A stretch of DNA of 64,000 nt from Sphingomonas rosea (GCF_039538065.1 NZ_BAABBR010000001.1:1588501-1652500); one strand, 5' to 3'; positions 1 to 8,605 are shown, counted from the first letter of the stretch. A program made the numbers and translations. Notes: generated by a model from the sequence alone, not told the origin.

Positions 1-468
1 TCGTTCGAACGCCGAGGCTACGCCGTCACGACGGCAATCGGACCGAACGAAGTCGAAGCGTTGCTAAAGAACGCGATGTTCGACTTCGCCGTGGTCGATC
101 TCAAGCTCGGCACGCAATCGGGCCTTCCCTGCGTCGCCGCCATCGCATCCGCCAATCCCGACACGCGGATCGTGGTGCTGACAGGCTTCGCGAGCATCGC
201 CACCGCGGTCGAGGCGATCAAGCTCGGCGCGTCGCACTATCTCCCAAAGCCGAGCAACACCGACGACATCGAGGCGGCGTTCGGCCGGACGGTGGGGGAT
301 GCGGACGTGCCGCTCAAGGGGCAGGCAACCTCGCTCAAGACGCTCGAATGGGAGCGGATCAACGAGACGCTGATCGAGACAGGGTTCAACATTTCGGAGA
401 CTGCGCGGCGCCTCGGCATGCATCGCCGGACGCTCGCCCGGAAGCTGGAGAAGCGGCCCGTCCGCTAG
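1..468 (+). CDS. regA: Photosynthesis response regulator RegA/PrrA/ActR, 3' part
   Basis: The reading frame is open from base 1, so the start and first residues lie outside the window; 155 codons are visible. A receiver-domain end is seen with the probable phospho-acceptor Asp at visible residue 33 (VVDLKLG) and the conserved Lys in YLPKPS. A Fis-type helix-turn-helix closes the protein (ETARRLGMHRRTLARKLEKR), the typical RegA/PrrA/ActR ending. In the family this redox regulator is phosphorylated by RegB/PrrB and activates photosynthesis, respiration and carbon/nitrogen genes. Its position beside the photosynthesis cluster fits. The stop codon overlaps the end of the convergent DUF3422 gene by 4 bases. 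Confidence 0.92.
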   Translation, partial: SFERRGYAVTTAIGPNEVEALLKNAMFDFAVVDLKLGTQSGLPCVAAIASANPDTRIVVLTGFASIATAVEAIKLGASHYLPKPSNTDDIEAAFGRTVGDADVPLKGQATSLKTLEWERINETLIETGFNISETARRLGMHRRTLARKLEKRPVR

Positions 469-1721
469 TGCTCGTCGTCGCCGATGTGGCGACCGGCCCG
501 CCGAAGCCCGAGCCACACGCCGAGCACCACGAGCGGGACGAGGGCGAAAGTGATGAGGTCGGTGCGAAGGCCTCGAACGCCATGTTCGCCAAGCGCCTTC
601 ACCGGGATCAGCAGCAGCGACACGACGTAGTAGGAGACGGCGGCGACCGACAGCCCTTCGACGGTGCGCTGGAGTCGAAGCTGCATCGAGGCGCGGCGGT
701 TCATCGAGCGCAGGAGATCGGCGTTGATCTTTTGCGTGACGAGCTCGACCCGGGTGCTGAGCATCTGCCCGGCGCGGGCGATCCGGGCGATCATCCCGGC
801 TTCGCGGTCGGCGACGCTGACACAGGTCCGGATCGCCGGGACCAGCCGGCGGTCCATGAATTCGCGCATCGTCTGGCGGCCGGGGAGGGGCTCTTCGCCG
901 AGCCAGCCGATGCGGGTCTGCACGATGTCGAAATAGGCGCGTGCGGCGCCGAAGCGGAAGCTCGTGCTCGCGCCCATCGCTTCCATCCGGCCCGACAGCG
1001 CGACCAGCTTGGCGAGGAGGTCGCGGTCGTCGTCGACCCCCATGTGGGTCGCGATCTTCTCGGTCAATTCGCGCGCCTCGGCTTCGATGTCGAACAGCTT
1101 GGCGGCGGTCTGCTGGGCGACCGGAAAGGCGAGCAGCGCCATCAGCCGGTAGCTTTCGATCTCGAGCAGGATCAGCGCGATGCGGCCGGTCAGCACCGGA
1201 TCGTCGCGGTGCATCGTGAGGAGGAACCGGGTCATTCCGTCGGCGTCGGCGCGAAGGTCGGTGAGCACCGTCGCCGCGCCGCCCATGACCCGCGACCCAA
1301 TCGCTTCGGATCGCGCCGGGTCGAGCGACTGCGCTTCGTCCATCCGGTCGATGATCAGGGTGGTGAGCACCAGCACCGGACCGGGGAGGGAGTCGAGCCA
1401 AGCCTTGGGAACGCGGTCGATCGCGCTCTCGCCGGCGGTCCAGCTCGGCTTGGCAAAGAAGGTCCAGCTGGAGAATTCGCCGTGCCGTTCCCAGCGCAAT
1501 TGCCAGTCGCCCCCGTCGATCGCGCACCAGACGCTGTCGTCGGCGGGGCGGGTCTTGCCCATGCGGGTGCAGAGGTCGGCAATGTGCCGGCGGTCGGCCG
1601 CCACCCCCTCCTGGCCTGACAGCGCGGCGATTCGCGTGACCAGCATCGGGGCTTCGATCGGCGTGGATGGCCGGGCGTGAACCTCGGCCAGCAGCGAGTC
1701 GCGCGACGGGTGGAACTCCAC
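465..1721 (-). CDS. DUF3422 family membrane protein
   Basis: About 418 residues. The N-terminal region carries the ExHARP-type motif typical of DUF3422 (LLAEVHARPSTPIEAP), and the C-terminus has two predicted membrane helices (SVAAVSYYVVSLLLIPV and ITFALVPLVVLGVWLGL) followed by a charged tail. The function of the family is not established. I choose the GTG at 1721 because AAGGG lies about 7 bases upstream and the sequence before it is AT-richer and not protein-like; an ATG at 1793 would add 24 residues. It is divergent from the cytochrome c gene and convergent with regA. Confidence 0.8.
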   Translation of the reverse strand: MEFHPSRDSLLAEVHARPSTPIEAPMLVTRIAALSGQEGVAADRRHIADLCTRMGKTRPADDSVWCAIDGGDWQLRWERHGEFSSWTFFAKPSWTAGESAIDRVPKAWLDSLPGPVLVLTTLIIDRMDEAQSLDPARSEAIGSRVMGGAATVLTDLRADADGMTRFLLTMHRDDPVLTGRIALILLEIESYRLMALLAFPVAQQTAAKLFDIEAEARELTEKIATHMGVDDDRDLLAKLVALSGRMEAMGASTSFRFGAARAYFDIVQTRIGWLGEEPLPGRQTMREFMDRRLVPAIRTCVSVADREAGMIARIARAGQMLSTRVELVTQKINADLLRSMNRRASMQLRLQRTVEGLSVAAVSYYVVSLLLIPVKALGEHGVRGLRTDLITFALVPLVVLGVWLGLRRAGRHIGDDEH

Positions 1722-1848
1722 AGGCTGACCCTTCTGCCGTTTGATGGAGAAAAGCGCAGAATTCGTGCGTTCGCAACTGGCCTTTGTATTCATTGCCGGG
1801 CGACAACAATTCTGCTTACTTCGCTGCCGTTACGAGGAGGACTCACTT

Positions 1849-2388
1849 ATGGTTCGTAAGACGCGTCTCGTTGCTTCCGCCCTGTTCGTCGTTGCCACGG
1901 CCTCGGCCTGCGGGGGAGGTGGGTCCAAGTCCGAGGACAGCTCGACCACAGCCAGCACCGCCAACACGCCCGCCGCTTCTCCGGCGGCTCCGGCCAACAC
2001 CGCCGCGCCCGCCGCGACCGCCGCTGCAGCGCCCGCGCCGGATGACACCGCGACCGTCAGCGGCGCCAAGCTTGCCGACTTCACCGGCGATGCCGCGAAG
2101 GGCGAGGCGGTCTTCATTCAGTGCAAGACCTGCCACGTCACCGACGCCGGCGTGAACCGCATCGGGCCGAGCCTCCACGGCATCGTAGGCCGTCACTCGG
2201 GTGAGATCGCCGGTTACGCCTATTCGGCCGCCAACAAGAATAGCGGGATCACCTGGACGGCCGAGAAGCTGTTCCAGTACCTCGAGAATCCGCAGCGGGT
2301 CGTCCCGGGCACCAAGATGGCCTTCGCCGGCATCCAGGATCCGCAGAAGCGGGCCGACCTGATCGCCTGGCTCGGGACCCAGAAGTAA
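1849..2388 (+). CDS. Membrane-anchored class I c-type cytochrome (cytochrome c2-like)
   Basis: 179 residues. The N-terminus has a hydrophobic signal segment ending in a lipobox-like ASAC with Cys21, then about 50 residues of Ser/Thr/Ala/Pro linker, then one class I cytochrome c domain. The heme site is CKTCH (92-96) and the probable axial Met is M157 (GTKMAF). It should be exported and tethered to the periplasmic face of the inner membrane. A good Shine-Dalgarno (GAGGAGG, 1834-1840) selects this ATG. Next to a cluster encoding a PufC reaction-centre cytochrome, it is a candidate electron shuttle from the bc1 complex to the reaction centre; a purely respiratory role is possible. Confidence 0.88.
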   Translation: MVRKTRLVASALFVVATASACGGGGSKSEDSSTTASTANTPAASPAAPANTAAPAATAAAAPAPDDTATVSGAKLADFTGDAAKGEAVFIQCKTCHVTDAGVNRIGPSLHGIVGRHSGEIAGYAYSAANKNSGITWTAEKLFQYLENPQRVVPGTKMAFAGIQDPQKRADLIAWLGTQK

Positions 2389-2391
2389 GCT

Positions 2392-2892
2392 CTAGCCGAA
2401 GGGTCCGTTCAGGCGGACCACTTCGTAGTTCAGCAGACCGGCCGCGCTCACCCACGCCAGATAGGGCATGAGGAGGAGCGCGGCCGTTCTCGAATGGCGC
2501 AGGCTGATGACGATCAGCGATGCGACCGACAGCCACAACAGCAGCCCTTCGGTGAACGCCCAGTCGGGACGGCGCGCGTTGAAGAAGAGCAGGCTCCACA
2601 ACATGTTGAGGAAGCCGTTGAGCGCGAAGGCGGCGATAACGGTGTCCGACTCGCGGCGATTGCGGGTGCCGAGCCATGCACTGACCGCTGCAAGCGCCGC
2701 CAAGGCGTAGATCGTCGTCCAGGCGATCCCGTAGAACACCGCCGGCGGCGCCCAGTCGGGCTGGCGCAGCGACTGGTACCAGGGGCCGAGGTCGGTCAGC
2801 GTCATGCCGACGATCGCGACCGCGAGCGCGGCCGCGGCGGCCAGCGCGGCGGGCAGGTGCCAGGTCTGGCCCAGATCCTCGTCGCGGGTCAT
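2392..2892 (-). CDS. tspO: TspO/MBR family protein (tryptophan-rich sensory protein)
   Basis: 166 residues with five predicted membrane helices. The conserved TspO signature is present (QPDWAPPAVFYGIAWTTIYALAALAA), followed by the family's typical ALNGFLNMLWSLLFF segment. TspO proteins bind porphyrins and in Rhodobacter modulate pigment gene expression with oxygen. The start overlaps the bchP stop in an ATGA arrangement, so it is the last gene of the aerR-ppsR-bchG-pucC-bchP block and translationally coupled to bchP. It ends 3 bases from the convergent cytochrome gene, leaving no room for a separate terminator. Confidence 0.93.
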   Translation of the reverse strand: MTRDEDLGQTWHLPAALAAAAALAVAIVGMTLTDLGPWYQSLRQPDWAPPAVFYGIAWTTIYALAALAAVSAWLGTRNRRESDTVIAAFALNGFLNMLWSLLFFNARRPDWAFTEGLLLWLSVASLIVISLRHSRTAALLLMPYLAWVSAAGLLNYEVVRLNGPFG

Positions 2893-4076
2893 GCGCGCAC
2901 CGGGGCAAGCCCGAGCAGGTGGGCCGTGTCCTTGAGGAAGATCCTGAGGTGGGCGAGCGGATCGGCGCGGACCAGCTTCTTGTTCATATAGGCCTGCCAC
3001 GTCAGCCGCTGGACGTCGGGGTCCTCGCACATGGTGACGAAGCGCTCGCGGCGCTTGTCGGACGAATACCAGAAATATTGCATCATCCGCAGGACCCAGA
3101 AGACGCGGCCATGCTCCTTCATGAAGCGCTTGCGGGCAAGGCGAAGGCGGCGCGGATCGCCGGTGTCGAGAAACTCGCCGACCGCGCCGGCGGCCATCCG
3201 CCCGCAGGTCATGGCATAATAGATGCCCTCGCCCGAGGCCGGCGCCACCACGCCGGCCGCATCGCCGGCGACGACCACGTCGCGGCCATTGTCCCAGCGC
3301 GCGAGGGGTTTGAGCGGAATCGGCGCGCCTTCGCAGCGGATGGTCTCGCACCCCTCGAGGCCGTTGCGGTCGCGCATGACCTTCACCGCATCACGAAGCG
3401 CAAAGCCCTTGTTGGCGCTTCCGACCCCGATGCTCGCGGTGTCGCCGTGGGGAAAGATCCAGCCATAGAAGTCGGGGGACAGGTCGCCCTGGTAAAATAC
3501 GTCGCAGCGCTGCTTCTGGTAGACGTCGCTGTCGTGTCGGGGCGCGCGTATCACCTCGTGATAGGCGAAGACGCAGGGGACGCGCTCAGCGCCGGGCAAT
3601 TCCTCGCGCGCGACTCCCGAGCGGGCGCCATCGGCCCCGATCACCGAACGCGTCTCGATCCGCTGCAATTCGCCGCCGCGGCTTTCACGAAAACAGACGA
3701 TCGCCATGCCCTCGGCGCTTCGCTCGATCCGCTCGAATGTGCCGGTGCGCCGGTGCGCGCCATGACCCATGGCGCGGTCGCGCAGCCATTCGTCGAACTG
3801 GTCGCGGTCGACCATGCCGACGAAACCGTCGCCCACCGGCATCCGCACCGCCTTGTTCGACGGCGCGATCATCCGGGCCTCCGTCGCGCGGGCGACGAGG
3901 AGGGACAGCGGAATCGCGAAATCCTCGAGCAGGCGCGGCGGGACGGCGCCGCCGCATGGCTTGATCCGGCCCGCACGGTCGAGCAGCAGGACCTTGCGAC
4001 CGGCCATGGCGAGATCGTCGGCCGCGGTCGCGCCGCACGGTCCTCCGCCTATGACGACGGCGTCGAAGCGCTCCAT
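2889..4076 (-). CDS. bchP: Geranylgeranyl diphosphate/geranylgeranyl-bacteriochlorophyll reductase BchP
   Basis: 395 residues. A FAD-binding Rossmann fold opens the protein (VVIGGGPCGATAADDLAMAG), with GADGARSGVAR near residue 150 and the second FAD motif AGDAAGVVAPASGEGI near residue 285. The enzyme reduces the geranylgeranyl tail of bacteriochlorophyll a to phytyl in three NADPH-dependent steps at the membrane. The start overlaps the end of the upstream PucC-like gene by 28 bases and the stop overlaps tspO. The frame stays open far upstream on this strand, but conserved sequence begins at the ATG at 4076. Confidence 0.97.
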   Translation of the reverse strand: MERFDAVVIGGGPCGATAADDLAMAGRKVLLLDRAGRIKPCGGAVPPRLLEDFAIPLSLLVARATEARMIAPSNKAVRMPVGDGFVGMVDRDQFDEWLRDRAMGHGAHRRTGTFERIERSAEGMAIVCFRESRGGELQRIETRSVIGADGARSGVAREELPGAERVPCVFAYHEVIRAPRHDSDVYQKQRCDVFYQGDLSPDFYGWIFPHGDTASIGVGSANKGFALRDAVKVMRDRNGLEGCETIRCEGAPIPLKPLARWDNGRDVVVAGDAAGVVAPASGEGIYYAMTCGRMAAGAVGEFLDTGDPRRLRLARKRFMKEHGRVFWVLRMMQYFWYSSDKRRERFVTMCEDPDVQRLTWQAYMNKKLVRADPLAHLRIFLKDTAHLLGLAPVRA

Positions 4077-5353
4077 TGATAATCTCCCTTGGGCCCGGTC
4101 GCGGGCAGGCGGACAGCAAAGACGGCGGCGACGAGGAACAGCGTGGCCTCGACCGCGAAGGTGAGGGCAAAGGCGGGGCCATCGCGCCCGAGTAGCGAGC
4201 GGGCAGCGTCGGTCGCGATCGCGCCGGTCAACCCGCCAAGCCCGAAAGCGAAGGCCTGCGCCGCGCCCCAGACGCCCATCCGGACCCCGGCACGATGCGA
4301 CCCGTCCTTGCCGGCGAGCTCCATCATCGCCCCGATCGCGGCGGCGGCGAACACGCCGTTGGCGAGGCCGAGAAGGAAGATATTGGGCACCAGCGGCCAC
4401 GGCGGGCCGACCATCGCGGCGCCGGTCAGCCCTGAGAGCGCCGCGGCCGATCCGAGACAGCCGAGCGCGGTCCACCATTGCAACGAGGGCCCGCCGCGCT
4501 TCCGCAGCCAGCCCGCGCCCGCGCCGGCGATGACCATGCCAACCAGCACGCCGCCGTGCTGCACCCCGGCATATTGCGTGGACTGGCCGGGAGCGGCGCC
4601 GAAGATCAGCCCGGCGAAGGGCTCGAGGATCAGGTCCTGCATGCTGTAGGCGAGCATCGAGAGGAAGACGAACAGCGTGAAGCGAACCGCCTCGGGGTCG
4701 CGCTTCACCGCGCGAAGGGCGGCGCCGAACGGGATCTGCTCGCGCGCGTCGACCGGTCGCGGAACGCCGTGCTCGACGCCGAGCACCGCGACCAGCGACA
4801 GGGTGAAGGCGATCAGGACCAGCCCGCCGGAAACGCTCGCGAGGCGCGGAAGCGAGAAGGGCTGGAGCATCGCGCCCGCGACGCCCGCCGAGATCGCGAT
4901 GCCCGCGACCATCAGGATCCAGGTCGTCGCGGCGGCCGCGGCGCGGCGCTCGGGGGGCACGCTGGCGGCGAGGAGCGCAAGAAGGGCGGTCCCTGCCATG
5001 CCGACGCCAAGGCCGATCATGGCAAAGGCAGCCACCAGCGTCGCCAAGGCCGCGGCGCTTCCGGGCGCGAGCGACGCCACGGCATCGACGGCGGCAAGCG
5101 AGCCGAGCGAAAGCAGTGCCATGCCGTTCAGGATCCACGGGGTTCGCCGGCCGCTCCGGTCGGAGGCATGGCCAGTGAGCGGCCGGGTGAACTGGACCGC
5201 ATAATGCCAGGCGACCAGCGCGGCCGGGATCGAGGCCGACAGCCCGAGTTCCACCACCATCACGCGATTGAGCAGCGAGGTCGCGAGCATCACCATCGCC
5301 CCGATCGCCGCCTGCACCGCGCCGAGCCGGAGGATGACGACCCACCCGCTCAT
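4049..5353 (-). CDS. PucC-family (BCD) major facilitator protein, ORF428-like
   Basis: 434 residues with about 12 predicted membrane helices and the DRSGRRTPWI loop of PucC/LhaA proteins after the second helix pair. The family is proposed to deliver bacteriochlorophyll to, or assemble, light-harvesting complexes. The place between bchG and bchP is the one held by ORF428 in Rhodobacter. A second family member (lhaA, 17283-18704) sits in the puh operon and no LH2 genes are present, so this copy more likely serves pigment hand-over than LH2 assembly; that is inference. The start overlaps the bchG stop as ATGA. Confidence 0.93.
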   Translation of the reverse strand: MSGWVVILRLGAVQAAIGAMVMLATSLLNRVMVVELGLSASIPAALVAWHYAVQFTRPLTGHASDRSGRRTPWILNGMALLSLGSLAAVDAVASLAPGSAAALATLVAAFAMIGLGVGMAGTALLALLAASVPPERRAAAAATTWILMVAGIAISAGVAGAMLQPFSLPRLASVSGGLVLIAFTLSLVAVLGVEHGVPRPVDAREQIPFGAALRAVKRDPEAVRFTLFVFLSMLAYSMQDLILEPFAGLIFGAAPGQSTQYAGVQHGGVLVGMVIAGAGAGWLRKRGGPSLQWWTALGCLGSAAALSGLTGAAMVGPPWPLVPNIFLLGLANGVFAAAAIGAMMELAGKDGSHRAGVRMGVWGAAQAFAFGLGGLTGAIATDAARSLLGRDGPAFALTFAVEATLFLVAAVFAVRLPATGPKGDYQWSASTPSS

Positions 5354-6252
5354 GACAGCGATCCGAGCCCGATCGCCGCCGCGACCATGCCGAGAACGTA
5401 AAGCGTGACGCCGGTCCCGTTGTACCAGGGCGCCAGCGCCTTGGGATCGCGACTCAGCCGGTTCATGCAGGCGAGCTGCAGGAGGAGCGACCCGCCGATC
5501 ACCAGCGCGGTCTTGGTCAGGCCCTGGCCGAGAAGGACGAGGATGACCGCGACCTGCGCGGCCGCCATGGCGCTGCAGGCCAGAAGTACCGCTGGCCGCA
5601 CGCCCACCTCGGCGGGAAGCGAGCGGATGCCGGTCGCACGGTCGCCCTCGACCGCCTTGAAATCGTTCAGGGTCATGATGCCCCAGGCGCCGAGGCCATA
5701 GAAGAGCAGCACCTGCAGGTTTGGCAGCGAGGGGAGGTGGCCGAGCAGCACGGCAGAGCCGGTCAGCCAGCTCAGCGACTCGTAACTGAGGCCCACCGCC
5801 AGAGGCCCCCACAGCCCGCTTCGCTTCAGCCGCATGGGCGGCGCGCTATAGGCCCAGGCGCTGAGCAGTGCCGCGGCGGTCGCGACCAGCACGATGCTTC
5901 CCATGGTCGCGGCCAGCGCAAGCGAGAACAGGGTGCCGAGACAGGCCAGCGCCAGCCCCCATTGCCCGGCAATCCGGCCTGAAGGGATGGGACGTGCGGG
6001 CTCATTGATCGCATCGACATGGCGGTCGAACCAGTCGTTGACCATCTGGCTCGTCCCGCAGACGAGCGGCCCGGTCAGCGCGACCCCCGCGACCAGTAGC
6101 AGCACCTTCCCGGCGACCGGCTGGCCCGAGGCAAGGACGCCACAACCGAACGCCCACATCGGCGGAAACCAGGTGATCGGTTTTGAAAGCTCGAGCACGT
6201 CGGCTGCGGCAGGAAGCGCCGCAAGCGCGGGCTGACGGGCGAGCCGAGTCAT
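5350..6252 (-). CDS. bchG: Bacteriochlorophyll a synthase (geranylgeranyl transferase) BchG
   Basis: 300 residues, UbiA prenyltransferase superfamily with about eight membrane helices. The first Asp-rich motif is clear (NDWFDRHVDAINEPARPIPSG begins near residue 72) and the second lies around residue 195 (LNDFKAVEGDR). It esterifies bacteriochlorophyllide a with geranylgeranyl diphosphate. No Shine-Dalgarno sequence precedes the ATG, and the predicted transcription start falls on the start codon (see promoter 6259-6287). It is followed by coupled pucC-like, bchP and tspO genes. Confidence 0.97.
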   Translation of the reverse strand: MTRLARQPALAALPAAADVLELSKPITWFPPMWAFGCGVLASGQPVAGKVLLLVAGVALTGPLVCGTSQMVNDWFDRHVDAINEPARPIPSGRIAGQWGLALACLGTLFSLALAATMGSIVLVATAAALLSAWAYSAPPMRLKRSGLWGPLAVGLSYESLSWLTGSAVLLGHLPSLPNLQVLLFYGLGAWGIMTLNDFKAVEGDRATGIRSLPAEVGVRPAVLLACSAMAAAQVAVILVLLGQGLTKTALVIGGSLLLQLACMNRLSRDPKALAPWYNGTGVTLYVLGMVAAAIGLGSLS

Positions 6253-6258
6253 ATCAGG

Positions 6259-6287
6259 AGGCTATGCTAGACACCCTCAACCGTCAA
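6259..6287 (-). promoter_or_regulatory. Predicted bchG promoter
   Basis: On the minus strand TTGACG (6287-6282) and TAGCCT (6264-6259) are 17 bases apart. A start seven bases after the -10 would be base 6252, the A of the bchG ATG, giving a leaderless message. The -10 match is moderate. The -35 lies inside a PpsR-like box. Confidence 0.4.
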
Positions 6288-6299
6288 ACAAATTGGACA
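6282..6299 (-). promoter_or_regulatory. PpsR/CrtJ-like box upstream of bchG (TGT-N12-ACG)
   Basis: Read on the minus strand the site is TGT, 12 bases, ACG: one mismatch from the PpsR/CrtJ consensus TGT-N12-ACA. It overlaps the predicted bchG -35 and lies in the 49-base gap between ppsR and bchG. Binding is inferred from consensus and position. Confidence 0.5.
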
Positions 6300-6301
6300 G
6301 C

Positions 6302-7720
6302 TTATTCGGCAGCGGCCTCGGTGTCGTCGGCCTTGGCCATGCCGTGACGGTGGAGCTTGGAATAAAGGCTCTGGCGGCTGAGCCCGAGGATCTCGGCCGC
6401 CGACGCGCGATTGTTTGAGGTGTAGTTGAGTGCCGCCTCGATGCAGAGCCGTTCGATCAGGTCGGTGCTCTCGCGCACGATGTCCTTGAGGGGCATGCGC
6501 CCGACGAGGTCGGTCAGCTGCTCGACCGAGCGCGGCAGGTCACGGGTGACCGGCGGCAGGTCGCGGAGCCGGCGGGCGACCATTCGCATGGTGAAGGCAT
6601 AATGTGCCTGCGCTTCGCCGGTGCGCACGGCCGAAACCTCGACTTCCTCGATCCCGCCGAGACTTCCGCGAAGCACGGTCGCGACGTTGCGCGCCACCCC
6701 GTGCTCGCCGACCTGCGCGCGGATGAGGTCGAGATCGATGCCCGGTCGCCCGAGGAAGTCACCGAGCGGGCGGCCGGCCAGCGGCTCGACGGTCGCTTCC
6801 TGGATCAGCTCGACGAAGGCTGAATTGGCGGTGACGATGGTCAGCGCATTGTCGGTCAGGACGAAGGCATCGGGCAGCCGCTCGACCAAATCGAGGATCA
6901 GATGCTCCTTTGCATCGATCTGGCGATGTTCGGTCGGGGCGAGCTGGACGAGGAAATAGCCGTCGCCCTGTTGCCGGAAGAGGCGAGCCGAAAGGCTGAT
7001 GCCGCGATCGGACCGGGCCAGCACGAGGTGGACCGGGGCGACGTTGGCACCGGTCGCGGCCGCGCCGAGAAATGCGATCAGTCGGTCGCGATAGTCGGCC
7101 GAGACCTGCGCGACGAGTGGCTGGCCGGCCAGGCTGTTGTGAGCGCCGATCAGCTGGCTTGCGGCGGGGTTGATCTCGCGAACCCGCAGCGTCGCGGAGT
7201 CGATGATCAGCATCGGCTCGGCGGTCATTTCGAACAGTAGGCGATAACGCGATTCCGCCTGCCGCAGCCGAAGATAGTCACGCTCGAGAGATTGCTGGAC
7301 CTGGAGCAGGCGCTGCTGGAGCCGCGCCGTCGCGCGCTCGTCGCGGGCGATGGCCACGGTCGCGCCATTGGCGAGGCGGATCGCGCGGTAGCGCAGCGGG
7401 AGTTCGCTCGTCCCGGAATGATTGACCTGACGCCAGTTGGGGACCGCGGCCGGAGGGTGCGCCAGCATCTCCTCGATCTTGATGCGGCTTTCCTGGGTGA
7501 CGGTGTCGATCCAGCGCCGGCCCAGCCACTGCTCGACGTCGGGAAAGTCACGCGTGTCACCGGCAAGGTCGCGCACCACGCCTTCCTGATCGAGGAGCAA
7601 CGCGAGGTCACCGCCAGCCGAGGCGAGCGCCGACGCGGCTTCGAGGTCGAGCGAGCCAAGCCACTCGCCCGCTTGCTCGAAGCGTCGCATCTCGTCGCCA
7701 CTGGGTGACGCTTGTTTCAT
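6302..7720 (-). CDS. ppsR: Photosynthesis repressor PpsR/CrtJ
   Basis: 472 residues. An N-terminal PAS-like region, a Gln-rich linker helix (around 105-145), two PAS domains (about 150-260 and 275-390) and a C-terminal Fis-type helix-turn-helix (ASAAEILGLSRQSLYSKLHRHG) are seen. PpsR represses bch, crt and puc genes aerobically by binding TGT-N12-ACA. The only cysteine I find is C426 in ERLCIEAAL, matching the redox-active Cys before the recognition helix of CrtJ; a second cysteine as in Rhodobacter sphaeroides PpsR is absent. The ATG at 7720 has GGAG upstream; a TTG directly after the aerR stop is a weaker alternative. Confidence 0.96.
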   Translation of the reverse strand: MKQASPSGDEMRRFEQAGEWLGSLDLEAASALASAGGDLALLLDQEGVVRDLAGDTRDFPDVEQWLGRRWIDTVTQESRIKIEEMLAHPPAAVPNWRQVNHSGTSELPLRYRAIRLANGATVAIARDERATARLQQRLLQVQQSLERDYLRLRQAESRYRLLFEMTAEPMLIIDSATLRVREINPAASQLIGAHNSLAGQPLVAQVSADYRDRLIAFLGAAATGANVAPVHLVLARSDRGISLSARLFRQQGDGYFLVQLAPTEHRQIDAKEHLILDLVERLPDAFVLTDNALTIVTANSAFVELIQEATVEPLAGRPLGDFLGRPGIDLDLIRAQVGEHGVARNVATVLRGSLGGIEEVEVSAVRTGEAQAHYAFTMRMVARRLRDLPPVTRDLPRSVEQLTDLVGRMPLKDIVRESTDLIERLCIEAALNYTSNNRASAAEILGLSRQSLYSKLHRHGMAKADDTEAAAE

Positions 7721-7747
7721 CCTTGCTCCAGCGCCTCGGCGGCGCAA

Positions 7748-8605
7748 TCAGGCGGTCAGGGCAGCGATGCCGTCCGCCACCAGGCGATCGGCGAGTTCAA
7801 GTGCCTCGAGGGCGCAGGCGGCGGTGGCATCGGCACCGACGCGGGTGACGATCGTCGGATCCTCGATCAGGACACGGCCACCCAGCATGACGCGAAGATT
7901 GGGGTTCTTGGACACGTTCCGGACCGCCGTGATGAGCGAAGAGAGTGGCCCGATATGGCAGTCACAACTGAGCGTCAATCCGATGATATCATAAGATTTG
8001 TCAGCAACGCTGGACAATAACTCCGAACGATCGACTCCGATCAGCAGCGCCGTGTCCCAACCTGCCCGGGCGAAGGTTTCCTCGATCATCGCCGCGCCGA
8101 AACCATGCTGGTCGCCGGGAACGGTCGAGAACAACGCTGATCGCGAAGGCCCGAAGCGCAAGGGGGCGGGATTGGCGGCGGCAATCTCCCGCAGCACTTC
8201 TTGCAGGCGCCAGAGGGCCATGGTCACGTCGAGGAAATCGAGCCTGTCCGCCGTCCAGTCTTCGCCCAGCAAGCGGGCGGTCGGGGCGAGCAGTTCGACG
8301 AAGACGCCCTCGACGCTCAGGCCGCGATCCATGAATGCCTCGACCTCGCGCAGCAGGTCGTGCGCCTCCAGCGTCACCGCGAGTGGGGCGAAGGCCGCTA
8401 GGTCGTCCGCCGAGATGATGCCGCTGACCGGCGTCGCCGCCGGCGGTCCGCGATGCGCGACCAACAGGCTGGGGATGATGTCTACCTGGAGAAGGTGGTC
8501 GGCGGTCGAGTCGCTGCGGGCGCCTCGACGTTTCGAGCCGCGATGTCCCGTCCTCTTCCTGTCTTCCCCCGGACCCCAGGGGCCGACACCGATCACTGAG
8601 GCCAC
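7748..8605 (-). CDS. aerR: Cobalamin-binding antirepressor AerR/PpaA
   Basis: 285 residues with a B12-binding-like C-terminal domain (about 150-280) and His167 in GDQHGFGAAMIEE, the position of the light-dependent cobalamin ligand in CrtJ antirepressors. It should bind cobalamin and modulate PpsR, whose gene follows. The GTG start at 8605 has AGGAG about 7 bases upstream and gives a basic 40-residue N-terminal extension, as in the long form of Rhodobacter capsulatus AerR. Codons around 7915-8040 are less GC-biased than elsewhere. It is divergent from bchF across a shared 212-base regulatory region. Confidence 0.93.
   Translation of the reverse strand: MASVIGVGPWGPGEDRKRTGHRGSKRRGARSDSTADHLLQVDIIPSLLVAHRGPPAATPVSGIISADDLAAFAPLAVTLEAHDLLREVEAFMDRGLSVEGVFVELLAPTARLLGEDWTADRLDFLDVTMALWRLQEVLREIAAANPAPLRFGPSRSALFSTVPGDQHGFGAAMIEETFARAGWDTALLIGVDRSELLSSVADKSYDIIGLTLSCDCHIGPLSSLITAVRNVSKNPNLRVMLGGRVLIEDPTIVTRVGADATAACALEALELADRLVADGIAALTA

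Noticed and set aside
1722..1848. A PpsR box or sharp promoter before the cytochrome c gene
   Set aside because: No TGT-N12-ACA and no convincing -35/-10 pair; the region is AT-richer but unassigned.
2889..5345. Very long open frames joining bchP with upstream pucC-like sequence, and similar frames at bchB, bchH, puhA and the S46 peptidase
   Set aside because: High GC removes stop codons from out-of-frame DNA. Only the parts from the conserved start are protein-like; no fusions.
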